From: Yponomeuta sedellus
Lineage: Eukaryota > Arthropoda > Insecta > Lepidoptera > Yponomeutidae
NCBI GenBank assembly: GCA_934045075.1
Contig: OW203736.1
Span: 20,685,805 to 20,749,804, forward strand
Length of the DNA: 64,000 bases
Direction: 5' to 3'
Position 1 is the stretch's first letter; each line of letters starts with the position of its first letter. The position numbers were made by a program, and so were the translations under genes. Shown here one piece after another: positions 1 to 9,651 of the stretch. The notes below the pieces were generated by a model, which was given only the letters and a program-made list of their open reading frames with translations, searched no databases and was not told where the DNA came from.

Positions 1-72
1 AGAATAAATGAATTACTGTTATTTTGAAGTGAATTTGTGTTATACCTTGTATAAGTTGAATAAACATTTGCC

Positions 73-425
73 ATGTCTTCAAAGCGGTAAGTTTTGATAA
101 ATTTGCCTTTGAATATAATAAACTTAGTGTATGTTATTGACAAATATATAACCTATAAATTAACCCCATGTCATAATATTGCATAATTGTCTTCCTTTTT
201 ATAATGAGATATGATGATAACTTTCATGATCGTTATAAAGATCAGTAGTAATATGGGGATGTGTTTTATATTTCCAGACCAAGGTGTAATAAGCCATTTT
301 ATCTGAATGAAATCATTCACGAATTGGAGCAATTAGACGTTGAAGCCCCAGTTCCAAAGAAGATAAATATATTGCCACCAGATATCGCTAATGCTGAACA
401 CAAACTTTACCTGTCAAAAGTGTGA
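73..425 (+). pseudogene. Two-exon frame, possible piggyBac-like N-terminus
   Basis: An ATG at 73 opens a 14-nt exon that ends at a strong donor (CG|GTAAGT, 87). The next exon follows a TTTCCAG acceptor and starts at 278. Spliced, they give a 52-residue frame that ends in TGA at 423-425 and contains PFYLNEIIHELEQLD and PKKINILPPD. The acidic N-terminal helix followed by a short 'I-x-I-L-P-P-D/E' segment resembles the N-terminus of piggyBac-type transposases; that is my recollection of the family, not a search result. The rest of a transposase is not seen downstream, so the frame is truncated, or it splices on at the GTGTGA at 420, or it is a small host gene. The frame spans a good intron and has no internal stops, which argues against chance. 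Confidence 0.35.
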
Positions 426-861
426 GATTGATTTGCATCCAAAAACATGTTTCAATACATACCACACTGCATAAGTACCTATCTAATATTAATTTTGTTA
501 TTGTACTTTTTCATAATAAAATTAAACTGTTTTGTTAGTAACATTTTCGTGTTTTTCTCATACATATACGAAGCTTTCGCTAAACGACTTTTTGTATGGG
601 CGATATCCTACCAGCCTATTACTACTGATCGTTAAAACGATCCTAATTTTCCAAGCTTTCCAGAAAACACAGTTTTTTTTTGGTATTTTTTCCTTATAGC
701 TTTATAATCCAAAACATCAATATCAAAAAATTGTAGTGATACTAGGCAAAAAATAGTTGCAGTAACAACTGGGCCAATTTCCGAATTGAGAATTTTGCTA
801 AGTAAAAACTCATGTGTCGTTCTGTCACGCTCTTTGCTGAGAAATTCATAGAGACAGCTTC
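426..861. other. Unassigned AT-rich stretch
   Basis: I see no coding signal or recognised repeat. The 62-codon frame at 447-635 is hydrophobic, low in complexity and probably chance. Confidence 0.5.
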
Positions 862-1562
862 TTCTTTTTCTTCAGGCTATATTAGTCCACTGCTGGACAT
901 AGCCCTTCCCTAATGAGCGCCATAGCGCAAGGTTGTGCGTATTCGTACTAGCCCGTCATTCAGTACCTACTTTCAGGAAACGGTTGAAAGAGCATTATCT
1001 GTCTATATCTTAGCTCCTTGATAGGTATTTATGTAAGTAGGTTCTTAATCTGTATTGTTTATGTTTTATTATGTATTGTTTATGTATGTATATTTCTTTG
1101 ATTGTTTATGTAGTTTATTCTTTTCATTATTAGATTTTTTATGTATTTGGGTAGATATCTATCGTGGCAGGATTTTGTTATCTGTGTGTATTAGTATGTA
1201 GTGTATGTTGTGCACGTGCATAGACCCGTTTCACATCCCCACTCCGACTCCCCAAGGTTTGCTGGAAGAAATCTCTTACAGAGATAAGCTCGCCTTTGTA
1301 CATGTATTTTCGTTCATTGTATTTCTTTTTTGTGTTTTTCGTGTACAATAAAGTAAAGTAAAGTTGTGCCATCATTGGGGGGTAATGCCCATAATCCCCA
1401 CGCTGGGCATGCGGGTTGGGGATCGCAGTTCGGTGGAATTGTACTGCAGGGGGCGCTGCTGCCGACCCCCCGGTTTGTGTCCCTTAGTCGCCTTTTACGA
1501 CACCCGCGAGAAGAATTCGGGTTGGTGCTATTCTCTAGGCCGACACCACACAGCACTACTAT
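862..1562 (-). repeat. Repeat family A (SINE-like, GAA tail), split by a LINE end
   Basis: Family A recurs at 8105, 9425, 12427, 18639, 19985 and 59875. On its own strand it reads from a GC-rich part (CCCGCATGCCCAGCGTGGGG) through GTCCAGCAGTGGAC to a GAAGAAGAAG tail, so it is minus here. The copy is split into 862-938 and 1363-1562 by a LINE 3' end. The part at 1480-1560, with GTCGCCTTTTACGACACCCG, is a segment I know as widespread in lepidopteran genomes. Confidence 0.6.
939..1362 (+). mobile_element. 5'-truncated LINE 3' end inserted in family A
   Basis: The insertion is flanked by the 7-bp direct repeat GTTGTGC (932-938 and 1363-1369). It ends in GAAATCTCTTACAGAGATAAG, then GTGTACAATAAAG and a short AAAGT-repeat tail. 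The 'GAAG-A-ATC...GATAAG-CGCC' block followed by an AATAAA signal recurs at 2045, 13490, 20180, 24645, 26430 and 43315. It marks the 3' end of a CR1-group/Jockey-superfamily LINE. Confidence 0.6.
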
Positions 1563-1775
1563 AGAGACTGCACTACAATTGAATATTAACTTAGCGAAAT
1601 TCTCAATTCAGAAACTGGCCCTCAGTCATGACAACGGCCGATTCAATCAAGCTAATGATTTCATCATCTTGGAGTCATATGACAAACGGTTCGTAAATAC
1701 CTATTGTAGGCATATCTCTAAAGGTTTATACAATATCAACTCTCTTTAAATGGTTTTTGCCAAAAATTTGGAAAA

Positions 1776-1965
1776 TCCAGCATCTAGTGGCATCCTCACT
1801 CAAGCCAGATCGGTGAAGGGGCCACTCGTGCGCCGCAGTCCCTGAGGCAATGTTTTAGAGCGTTGTAGCTTGCCCAGCACCTAACTATCCTGATAGATTA
1901 GTCGGTCTACGCCACAGGAAAGACCAGTCAATACGTGCAGAGCCAACCAAGGCGCGGGGTCATTT
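1776..1965. repeat. Repeat family H
   Basis: It contains CTTGCCCAGCACCTA, then CACAGGAAAGACCAGTCAATACGTGC. The same block is at 47330-47515. I do not recognise a class. It is moderately diverged between the two copies. Confidence 0.45.
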
Positions 1966-2044
1966 TTTTTTAATATTGTCTACGGTAAGATAACGGCAAG
2001 ATTATGAAGTTCATTTTCTACTTTTGCGTTTTTAAATTTTTCGT

Positions 2045-2162
2045 AATTTTTGAGGTTGGCTGGCAGAAATCTCTTACAGAGATAAGCTCGTCTTTTTAAA
2101 TGTTTCTTGTAATGTAATGTCCTGTGAAATGTTTGTGTGCAATAATAAACTTATTATTAAGA
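2045..2162 (+). mobile_element. LINE 3' end fragment
   Basis: It carries the GAAATCTCTTACAGAGATAAG block, then GTGTGCAATAATAAACTTATTATT. It is a 3'-terminal relic with no coding part. Confidence 0.45.
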
Positions 2163-2603
2163 TACATGCCTGATGGCAGTTCTAAGAACCGCGGGTAACT
2201 TCATAATATTTTCCTTAACAATTCACAATTTTGTTTCGTTGAAACAGCCAACGCTAATGAACACAAAAATCACTGAACCGCACATTACGCCAAAAATTGA
2301 CTTTGCCGACTGTTTTTCGGAGCCCGAATTAAGTTTTCGAACTCAAACATTCAAGCTTTTAATTCGCTCCTATTACCACTTTCACGTCTGCCTCTGCGTC
2401 AAGCCAAAACACTCCTTATTGCCAACAAAATAGGGGCATCGTTAACTGCAAAGTTAGCGGAGGCCTGCGGTGTGCAAGATTTGCAAGGGACGACCATGAA
2501 TGCAAACTAAACACAACAGAAGGAACTTCTTTACTGTCGCTGGTTGTAAAGGAAACGTAGGCTATTGAGGCTATTTAGGAGCCGACCGACCGAAGCGCCC
2601 AGT
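2163..2603. other. Unassigned stretch
   Basis: An 86-codon frame at 2173-2433 has no recognisable domain. I see no repeat-family match within the window. Confidence 0.4.
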
Positions 2604-2968
2604 GAAACGTTCGTGGCCTAGTCGAACCGATTGATTGGAATCAATCACTAGAGTTAAGCAACAACAGGCGCGGTCAGGTGCTGGATGGGTGACCGTCCCG
2701 TGACTACCGCTAGTGGCATTTGTCCGAGCGCTTCCGTGCTTTGCAAGGCATGTTAAGCCGTCGGTGCCGGCTGACATGTAATGGCAGTCGTTAAGCTATG
2801 TCAGAGGCCTTATGGGCGGTTTGATAACTTCTGACAGTAAGGCCCGCCACTGCCTTACAATCCTCCACCAACCCGGACTTGGCCCCCGTGGTGGAGTATG
2901 GCCTAACCTGCCTGCGATGCAGGAAGAGATCCGTGCCCCAACAGTGGGGACATACAAGGGTTGATATC
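2604..2968 (+). mobile_element. 5S rRNA-derived SINE, near full length (copy 1)
   Basis: This is one of 17 copies. The head holds GAGTTAAGCAAC at 2651-2662 and CTGGATGGGTGACCG at 2681-2695. These match, in order and spacing, the A-box/intermediate/C-box half of 5S rRNA (AGTTAAGCAAC...TACTTGGATGGGTGACCG). A roughly 260-bp body unrelated to 5S follows (GGTGCCGGCTG, CCACCAACCCGGACTTGG, CCAGCAGTGGGGACATACAA). The tail is GGGTTGATATC. An internal Pol III promoter is expected from the 5S part. Copies differ by point changes and truncations, and the short GATAAC/GATATC tail implies LINE-driven retroposition. An alternative is chance similarity to 5S, which is unlikely given two boxes at the right spacing. 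Confidence 0.75.
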
Positions 2969-3164
2969 GAGGAGCCGACCTACATGTTACTGATTACGAC
3001 TACCTACTTTAAATTCTAGTCTAAAAAATTTAGTTGAAGGCGCTTAGAGCCGTTAACATTCGCCACCAATGGAATAAAAATCATAAATTATTTTATAATA
3101 CGTTTTTATTTAAAAAGTAAACATCAAAAATCTTAATATCAGTGATAAGTTATCACTGATAACT

Positions 3165-3702
3165 ATAAACCTATTTAAAGACTAAAAATTCCACCCATGC
3201 CGGGATTCGAACCCGCGACCTCTGGCTATCCGTGCCAGCGCTCTTCCAACTGAGTGCTTAGTGCGAGTTTTTTAACTACTCGATCGCGTCAACGTAAACT
3301 CATATTTCTATGGCATCGAGGAAGCGCCACCTAGCGACAAGTATGGAAATTAAAATTGCTGAGTGCGAGTTGTAATGGTTTACGTTGAGAAGTGCACACG
3401 TTTACCAGCCAAAACACGAATAAACGCGAGTGCGAATTGTACTGTTACAGCGTTTTGCCAGTTCAAACGGTTAACTTACTCATACTCATTACTCAATGCT
3501 CGATTAACGCGGTAGTAAAGTTATTCGATTGAATATGTCAAACTCGCACTCAGCACGCTCAGCTAATGGGCGACTCACCGGCATAAGTGAAATTTCGAAC
3601 CTCTTTACAACACTCTGTATTACGTACAGGCAGCGACATCTGGCTGAAGTAATTTGCATCACTTGCAGCCCCGAGTACCTACTTTGCAGTTAGGTTATTA
3701 CA
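3165..3702 (-). mobile_element. tRNA-like SINE, split by a MITE
   Basis: Read on the minus strand: a start near CCTAACTGCAAAGTAGGTAC (about 3700), CAGATGTCGCTGCCTG, GTAAAGAGGTTCGAAATTTC, a tRNA-like core (CCCATTAGCTCAGTTGG, GCGGGTTCGAATCCCGG) and GCCTCTAAATAGG. Core pairing fits a cloverleaf, with box A and box B for Pol III. A 305-bp MITE interrupts it at 3253-3557. The partner copy at 3890-4053 points the other way. Confidence 0.65.
3253..3557. mobile_element. 305-bp MITE with AGTGCTTAGTGCGAG ends
   Basis: The left end is AGTGCTTAGTGCGAG and the right end is CTCGCACTCAGCACG, forming imperfect terminal inverted repeats. It sits inside the tRNA-like SINE right after CTG; the SINE resumes after CTC, which fits a mutated 3-bp target duplication. 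A copy of identical length lies at 40306-40610. There is no coding capacity. The autonomous family is not identifiable from ends and duplication alone. Confidence 0.65.
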
Positions 3703-3889
3703 TCGGAATGATATCACTGTCCCACATGATCATATTCATTTTTTTAATGCACTAACCCGTGCCGTCTTATAATATCTGTGAAAACAATTTTTAGAAGGTT
3801 TAGCCTAGAATGTAGTACCTATTAATATCCTAGGGACTTCAATCGATTTCCGCTAAAAACTGCTGTTTTTGGCAGAAAACGATTAAAGT

Positions 3890-4053
3890 ACGTAATACAG
3901 AGAATAGTGTAAAGAGGTTCGAAATTTCACTGATGCCGGTGAGTCGCCCATTAGCTCAGTTGGAAAGAGCGCTAGCACGGATAGCCAGAGGTCGCGGGTT
4001 CGAATCCCGGCATGAGTGGAATTTTTAGCCTCTAAATAGGTTTTTAAAACAAC
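3890..4053 (+). mobile_element. tRNA-like SINE copy, inverted relative to 3165-3702
   Basis: It has the AATACAGAGAAT leader, GATGCCGGTGAGTCGCCCAT, box A (TAGCTCAGTTGGAAAGAGCG), box B (GGTTCGAATCCCGGC) and GCCTCTAAATAGG. It is close to complete in the tRNA-like part, with a shortened 5' leader. Confidence 0.65.
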
Positions 4054-4289
4054 TCATATAGTTGTACTTAGTATGGGGCTAACAAGACCTGTGTAACGTG
4101 TTCATGAATATTTATTTATTATTGTTATTATTGAACTGGCTTTAACTCCAGACGTTGTTGTTATTTAAATAATCTTTTATAAAGGCACAAAGTATACTTT
4201 ACACATTTTTTGAACGGCGTGTCAGGCAAGCTTAAGATATCTTCAGGGATTTCATTTTAGAAACATATCGATGATATTAAGTCCGCCAC

Positions 4290-4345
4290 ATTGCCATTGT
4301 ATTTTTTTTACGTATGTGCAATAAACGCTTAATAATAATAATATT
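4290..4345 (+). mobile_element. LINE 3' tail fragment
   Basis: ATGTGCAATAAACGC is followed by an (ATA)n run. This is a typical short LINE 3' end with a microsatellite tail. The rest of 4054-4437 is unassigned. Confidence 0.3.
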
Positions 4346-4437
4346 ATATAATACGTGAACTGTTGCCGTAGAGAAATAAATAAAAAGCGAAATATTGTGA
4401 GGCTGGCAAGGGCGGGGCATGCCGATCGCGGGCCGAT

Positions 4438-5000
4438 TTGTAACGGTGCAAACCTCTTAACACCATTTTTTTAAATATATTTATTTAATTTTGTCTATCG
4501 TTTTCAAAATTTAAAAATACGGTCACCCACTTTTGAAATTACCTTAATTTTCGGCATTACTACTGTTCGCGCGAGAATCGATCGCGCGACGTAATCATGA
4601 ATCTGTGGTCATTCACTCATTCGTGTCGTTCCGGTGCTGTCGCTCGTGCCGCTCGCTCGCTACTAATTTATCCAGCCATCTGCATACACATTCGCACTGT
4701 GACATACGCGCGTGATAAGTGCTCGAATTCTCGTAAAGTGATAGACATTTGGTGACCAAGAAACTTTATCAGCTCAAAGAACAATATATTGAAAATATTA
4801 GACTTTAAGTGAACAGTGCAGGAGTGTTCTCCGTGCGCTAGACGCATCAGCTCATCCATCACCGCTCATCATCTGCCCAACAGCTAAAGCGAGCCATCAT
4901 CCACCATCACCAAGTAAGTCCATTCACTTCACCTCCCATTCCGCTCTCTCAACCAGCCCATCGTGAGGTAGACCTAGCCGACACTGGCTAACTACCAACT
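4438..5000 (+). mobile_element. Possible LTR-retrotransposon 5' end relic
   Basis: The sequence TGTAACGGTGCAAACCTC at 4438 recurs as TGTAACGGTGCAGACCTC at 22229, like an LTR 5' end. About 310 bp on, GATAGACA is followed by TTTGGTGACCAAGAAAC (4750-4766). This fits an LTR ending in CA and then a tRNA primer-binding site starting TGG. A leader-like stretch follows, with a good splice donor (CCAAGTAAGT, 4909-4918). No gag or pol is seen. It could instead be a host promoter and non-coding first exon. Confidence 0.35.
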
Positions 5001-5077
5001 ACTTTACATTTCAACTAAACCACACTGCATAAATCGTTCACTGCTTATTAAATTTTTTATCAAGTTTACGGTTTATA

Positions 5078-5697
5078 TCTATGTATAATATAAAAATGAA
5101 TCGCTGAATGTGTTGGTAAGCGCAAATCTCGGGAGCAGCTGAACCGATTTCGCAAATTCTTTTTTTAGAATATTCCTTGAAGTACGACAATGGTTGTTAC
5201 GGAGAGAAAAATTAAAGAATCGACTGTTAGGCGGTACGAAGTTCGCTGGGCCAGCTAGTCTATAATATAAAAATGAATCGCTGAATGTGTTGGCTAGCGC
5301 AAATCTTGAGAGCAGCTGATTCGATTTCGCTGATTCTTCTTTTAGAATATTCCTTGAAGTACAAGGATGGTTCTTACGAAGAGAAAAAAAAATGAATCGA
5401 CTGTTAGGCGGTACGAAGTTCGCTGGGCCAGCTAGTCTATAATATAAAAATGAATCGCTGAATGTGTTGGTAAGCGCAAATCTCCAGAGCACCTGAACCG
5501 ATGTCGCTAATTCTTTTTTTAGAATATTTCTTGGAGTTCGAGGATGGTTCTTATGAAAAAAAAAAAATTTTAAAAAAATATTAAAGAATCGACTGTTAGG
5601 CGGTACGAAGTTCGCTGGGTCAGCTAGCAAGAATATAAAAATGTATCGCTGAATGTGTTGGTAAGCGCAAATCTCGAGAGCAGCTGAACCGATTTCT
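5078..5697 (+). mobile_element. Head-to-tail array of Helitron-like units
   Basis: There are three full units (5078-5258, 5259-5435, 5436-5627) and a fourth cut at about 5697. Each starts TCTATAATATAAAAATGAAT and ends GGTACGAAGTTCGCTGGG-CAGCTAG, so junctions read CTAG|TC. The 5'-TC and 3'-CTAG ends, with no inverted repeats, fit Helitron-type rolling-circle elements. Head-to-tail copies are an expected rolling-circle product. Units are 177-192 bp and non-coding; the 183-residue minus-strand frame across them is just the repeat read through. A fifth unit lies at 52775. Confidence 0.6.
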
Positions 5698-6027
5698 GTG
5701 TGATTACCGGTTCTACTTTCAATGCTTTAGTAACATGATTGAGCTCCTCTAACGCACAGCAACTTCCAAGGAATTGTTATTTGAGAAACATGTATGTAAT
5801 TACAAATGTAATAACTTCCGCACAACACAAACACTTGTCCTGCTAGAGAAAGACAAGGTAAAAGATAAATTTGTATCCTATTGTCGGGTAGCGGCATCTT
5901 GCTTTACGTGGTGAAATAAAGCGAGATGGCGCTAGCTGATGATGGGGTAAAACTTTTATCGTGACGTTGTGCTCCCCTAGCAAGTCCCAAAATAGGCTAT
6001 CATGTGCTTTGGTAGTGGCGGATCTTA
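5698..6027. other. Unassigned stretch
   Basis: No family match was seen within the window and there is no coding signal. Confidence 0.4.
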
Positions 6028-6101
6028 CTGTCTTACAATCCTCCACCAACCCGGACTTGGACCCGTCTCCACCACGGGTGCCCTAGCAGTGAGGACATAT
6101 T
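6028..6101 (+). mobile_element. 5S-derived SINE, body fragment (copy 2)
   Basis: It has CTGTCTTACAATCCTCCACC, ACCCGGACTTGG and GCAGTGAGGACATA with internal loss. The 5S head is absent. Confidence 0.6.
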
Positions 6102-6149
6102 GTAAGCTATGGTAATCGGGCAATGACAACACAAACATGGCCATGCATC

Positions 6150-6250
6150 CAGACTGTAGCCATTTATGCAAATCAATTACGTTGGCCTCCAGTGGAACTT
6201 GAACCCAAGACCTTTGGTCCGTAGTCAGACGTGTTAGCGAGCCAGCCCGT
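6150..6250 (-). repeat. tRNA-like SINE fragment
   Basis: The minus strand reads TGGCTCGCTAACACGTCTGA, then GGTCTTGGGTTCAAGTTCCA, which are box A- and box B-like. It is degenerate and related in style to the heads at 39305, 54478 and 57925. Confidence 0.35.
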
Positions 6251-7399
6251 ATGTATTTCTGTCATATTTGTTCTGTGCCATGACTCAAGAATTCTGCACC
6301 GGCGCTGAACAATTCAATTCCGCACAGCGAACGACTTAAAGCCGGCAAATTTGCAATTCAAACAAGATAAAGGTTATTCAGTTTAAAATAATTTAGGAGC
6401 CCCTTTGACGGTAGTTTTTGGTGAACGCTGAAAGGGGTTTGGGAGCTTCCTCAGAAGGGGGGGGGGGGGAGGAGATATATACGTGAAGACTTGTTGCTCT
6501 CGTCTAGATCGTATCCCGTCTTTTTACAATCCATAGGTACTTTTTTACACTCCATAACGATACTTCTTTATAATATGTACCCAGCGCCTCCACCGAATGC
6601 GTATTGCAGCAAGCAGATAAGAATGCATCGCCTAGCCTATCTTGGGATAGACTGGCATCTAAAAAAACATAATTATTTCCTTCAAATAATTCAGGCGATA
6701 GCTAGGCGATGCACAAATAATATAAGTCTTATCTGATTGCTGAAATACACATTCTTAAATTATTAGAGTACTTCTTCGAAATTCATAGGTAATTTTTCAT
6801 GATAATTCCGGCCTAGACCAGTATTTTCATTATCAAATCACTGGATAAGTAAGTAAATCGATAAATACGTATCTTTACATCTTTAATATCAATGTGCTCT
6901 GGTTACAATAAGAATATTGTTATCTTATTAATTCGATTAAAATAGTATTATTTAGAGCTTAAATTACGGACTAAAGTATTTGTGGTTTGAAAGGACGTAG
7001 TTTTTCGATTTTCTTGAACATTCTGAATCTGTATTTAACTCAGTTGAGGTAATAAAGGAAGTTACGCCCTCTGTGAGGACGGCAGAATATTATTCGACAC
7101 GTCTCTAATTTGGGACTGAGTTAATGTTCTGTTAAGCAATGACATTTTGCGCTATAAGAGTTAGGTAGTGTTCCCAGATTATTTGCTCACTGAAGCCCAA
7201 CAGCCGAGAAAGAGCACCTGAGACCGTAAAGCGTAATTACGTAACTGAAACCCCTATCCTATTGAATTAAATTGGAGCTTGCATATTCTATTCGGCATTA
7301 ATATTGATAATAGCTATTGATATTGATAACAGATAATAGATATGGCTAAATAACCAAGTAATAGCTTAATTCGAATTCTCTAGAATTTCGCTGCCTTCG
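6250..7399. other. Unassigned stretch with a G13 run and a weak inverted repeat
   Basis: Positions 6457-6469 are 13 consecutive Gs. At 6609-6743 the ends (AGCAGATAAGA...GCATCGCCTAG and its complement) form an interrupted inverted repeat, perhaps a short MITE. Nothing else was recognised. Confidence 0.4.
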
Positions 7400-7456
7400 G
7401 GACCTTACACACATACGTACATACATATATACATACATACGTAGGTAGATACATAC

Positions 7457-7487
<31 letters not shown>

Positions 7488-7650
7488 CATACATACATAC
7501 ATACATACATACATACATACATACATACATACATACATACATACATACATACATACATACATACATACATACATACATACATACATACATACATACATAC
7601 ATACATACATACATACATACATACATACATACATACATACATACATACAT
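7400..7650. repeat. (CATA)n microsatellite
   Basis: An interrupted start with CGTA and GTAG variants leads to about 195 bp of pure CATA units (7457-7650). Read on the minus strand it makes long MYVC repeat frames, which are not genes. Confidence 0.95.
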
Positions 7651-8104
7651 GTATAAATTAACCTTAATCTCAACAACATTCGTCGTTGCATGGACGCACG
7701 CAGATTTCGATAATATTTATCTTGACTATTTCTTGACTTAAAGATATATTCATAACAAATAAACAGTACTATAATAATTTTATTCCCGAATTTAATTCCA
7801 AACTAATACGCAGAAATCCCCACGAAATTTAATCAGGAACTCCTCCTCCAAGTAGCCGCCCGCCAATTTCCATAGTGATACCCATGAAGCTTCACTTACG
7901 TAATTGACCCATAGTTTCGGTACAAAATCCTGCTTAATATTCAGTATGACAGCGGTGCAATCTAGCTGAATACGGCGGGCTAGCTAGCTCAAATCGCTTA
8001 GTTATGAATATGAAATGGCCGTCTTAAATTGTTGTCAAAATGTCTTGCCGTATTAATAATTTGTTGATCTAGAACGTTGTGGATTTAATAATAAAATCGT
8101 CGTC
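7651..8104. other. Unassigned stretch
   Basis: AT-rich with no family match within the window and no coding signal. Confidence 0.4.
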
Positions 8105-8285
8105 GTCGTCACTCTATACTAGTCCACTGCTGGTGTAGCCCTCCCCTAAAGAGCGCCACGTTGTGCTATCATAGGGGGTAATGCCCATAATCCCCACGCT
8201 GGGCATGCGGGTTGGGGATCGCAGATCAGACGCCCGGTTTGTGTCCCTTAGTCGCCTTTTACGACACCCGCGAGAAGAATTGGGG
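8105..8285 (-). repeat. Repeat family A copy
   Basis: It has AGTCCACTGCTGG, GAGCGCCAC, GGGGATTATGGGCATTACCC (as complement) and GTCGCCTTTTACGACACCCG. The segment between the GATCGCAG block and CCGGTTTGTGTCCC is deleted relative to the copy at 862. Confidence 0.6.
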
Positions 8286-8405
8286 ATAACATAATAAAAT
8301 ATTTTATATCAAATAAATTAAAATCCATATTACAAATAATACATTATAAAATAATAATAATGATAAAATAATAATAATCATTATAAAATAATAATAAAAT
8401 AATAA

Positions 8406-8603
8406 TGTCATATAATGGCAGTCGTTAAGCCATGTCAGAGGCCTTATGGGCAGCTTGATAACTTCTGACAGTAAGGCCCGCCACTGTCTTACAATCCTCC
8501 ACCAACCCGGACTTGGCCCCCGTGGTGGAGTATGGCCTAACCTTCCTGCGATGCAGGAAGAGACCCGTGCCCCAGCAGTGGGGACATACAAGGGTTGATA
8601 ACG
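8406..8603 (+). mobile_element. 5S-derived SINE, 5'-truncated (copy 3)
   Basis: It begins in the body at TGTCATATAATGGCAG and is complete through GGGTTGATAACG. The 5S head is lost, as expected from incomplete reverse transcription. The (ATA/ATAATG)-rich stretch before it (8285-8405) is simple sequence. Confidence 0.75.
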
Positions 8604-9424
8604 TAACGTATAACATTATAAAAGATGATAATAAAATTCAATAAATTAAACAATAAAAGGATAGACAGTGCACAATTTTTTACTAATAGACTCTCAATGA
8701 TCGTATTAGGTAACGTATTACCTATTAGGTGTATGATGACTTGAGAAAAAATGGCTAGAGTGGATTTTTTTCCCGCTGCTTTTTTTCCATTACCCAACGG
8801 CCCGAAGGCAGCGGCTTACATTTTACATTGTGCATTGACATTCAGCTAACAGAATGTAAATTCTTTACGTTGAAATAAAATCGATTTGATTTCATTTGTA
8901 ACTTGTTTTATTGAAGAAGGAAACATGGATAGATGTTCCAGATAAAGATAGATTAGATCGATTATGGGATTTACAATAATGTCTTTGAAATGTTGCATGT
9001 TCAATTAATTAATCCCCACTTACTTGATGTTACTCAAGTTTATTTATTAGTGTTTTTATGTCTAATCTTATCTTATCTAATCTAACCTGACAGATCACCT
9101 TCGCTTCATCAACGTTCTTAAGTCGTTGCATGATTTATTATGAATAAACCATTTAATAAAAAAAAAATGTTTTTGTAACAAAATATGTGTATTAGTTAAT
9201 ATATCTTTACACGAAGGCCCAGTCTTTGCTTTTCCAACGTGACTGATAGCGAAAATACGCAACAATTTGTACTTTACACATTTTTCGAACCGTGTTTCAG
9301 GTAAGCTTATTTTATCTTCAGGGACGAGGTAATAGAACTTTGTCAGCCTAAATATTTTATTTACATTATTTACACAGTATTTACATTGTGTTGGCTACCT
9401 ACAGTTTTGAAGGTACATATAGTT
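8604..9424. other. Unassigned stretch with LINE-tail traces
   Basis: A weak LINE-type tail lies at 8820-8895 (TTGTGCATTGACATTC...GAAATAAAATCGATTTGATT). A short family C fragment is at 9090-9135 (GACAGATCACCTTCGCTTCA). Nothing else was recognised. Confidence 0.4.
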
Positions 9425-9562
9425 TCCTGCGATCCCCAACCCGCATGCCCAGCGTGGGGATTATGGGCATTACCCCCCAATGATGCTACAACCTTGCGCT
9501 ATGGCGCTCATTAGGGGAGGGCTATGTCCAGCAGTGGACTAATATAGCCTGAAGAAGAAGAA
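9425..9562 (+). repeat. Repeat family A copy
   Basis: It reads GCGATCCCCAACCCGCATGC, TTACCCCCCAATGATG, GTCCAGCAGTGGAC and ends CCTGAAGAAGAAGAA. This shows the GAA-tail orientation clearly. Confidence 0.65.
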
Positions 9563-9651
9563 TAGTTTCCTGTAGTACATAAATTTGTCATAGATATACT
9601 GAATGACAACTGTCATAGTGTCAGTTTCTTTAAATACATCTCTTAATCTAA

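Noticed and set aside
2604..2968. 5S rRNA gene
   Set aside because: Only the promoter half matches; the 5' third and 3' end of 5S are missing and a SINE body follows.
3955..4018. tRNA gene
   Set aside because: The cloverleaf-like core is always embedded in the same SINE leader and tail and has T-stem and anticodon-loop faults, so it is a SINE core and not a working tRNA.
5079..5630. 183-codon minus-strand frame with repeated NFVPPNSRF
   Set aside because: The peptide repeats mirror the tandem Helitron-like units; unit lengths happen to keep the frame.
7380..7691. Long frames of MYVC repeats (also 45170-45521)
   Set aside because: Translations of (CATA)n microsatellites in several frames on both strands.
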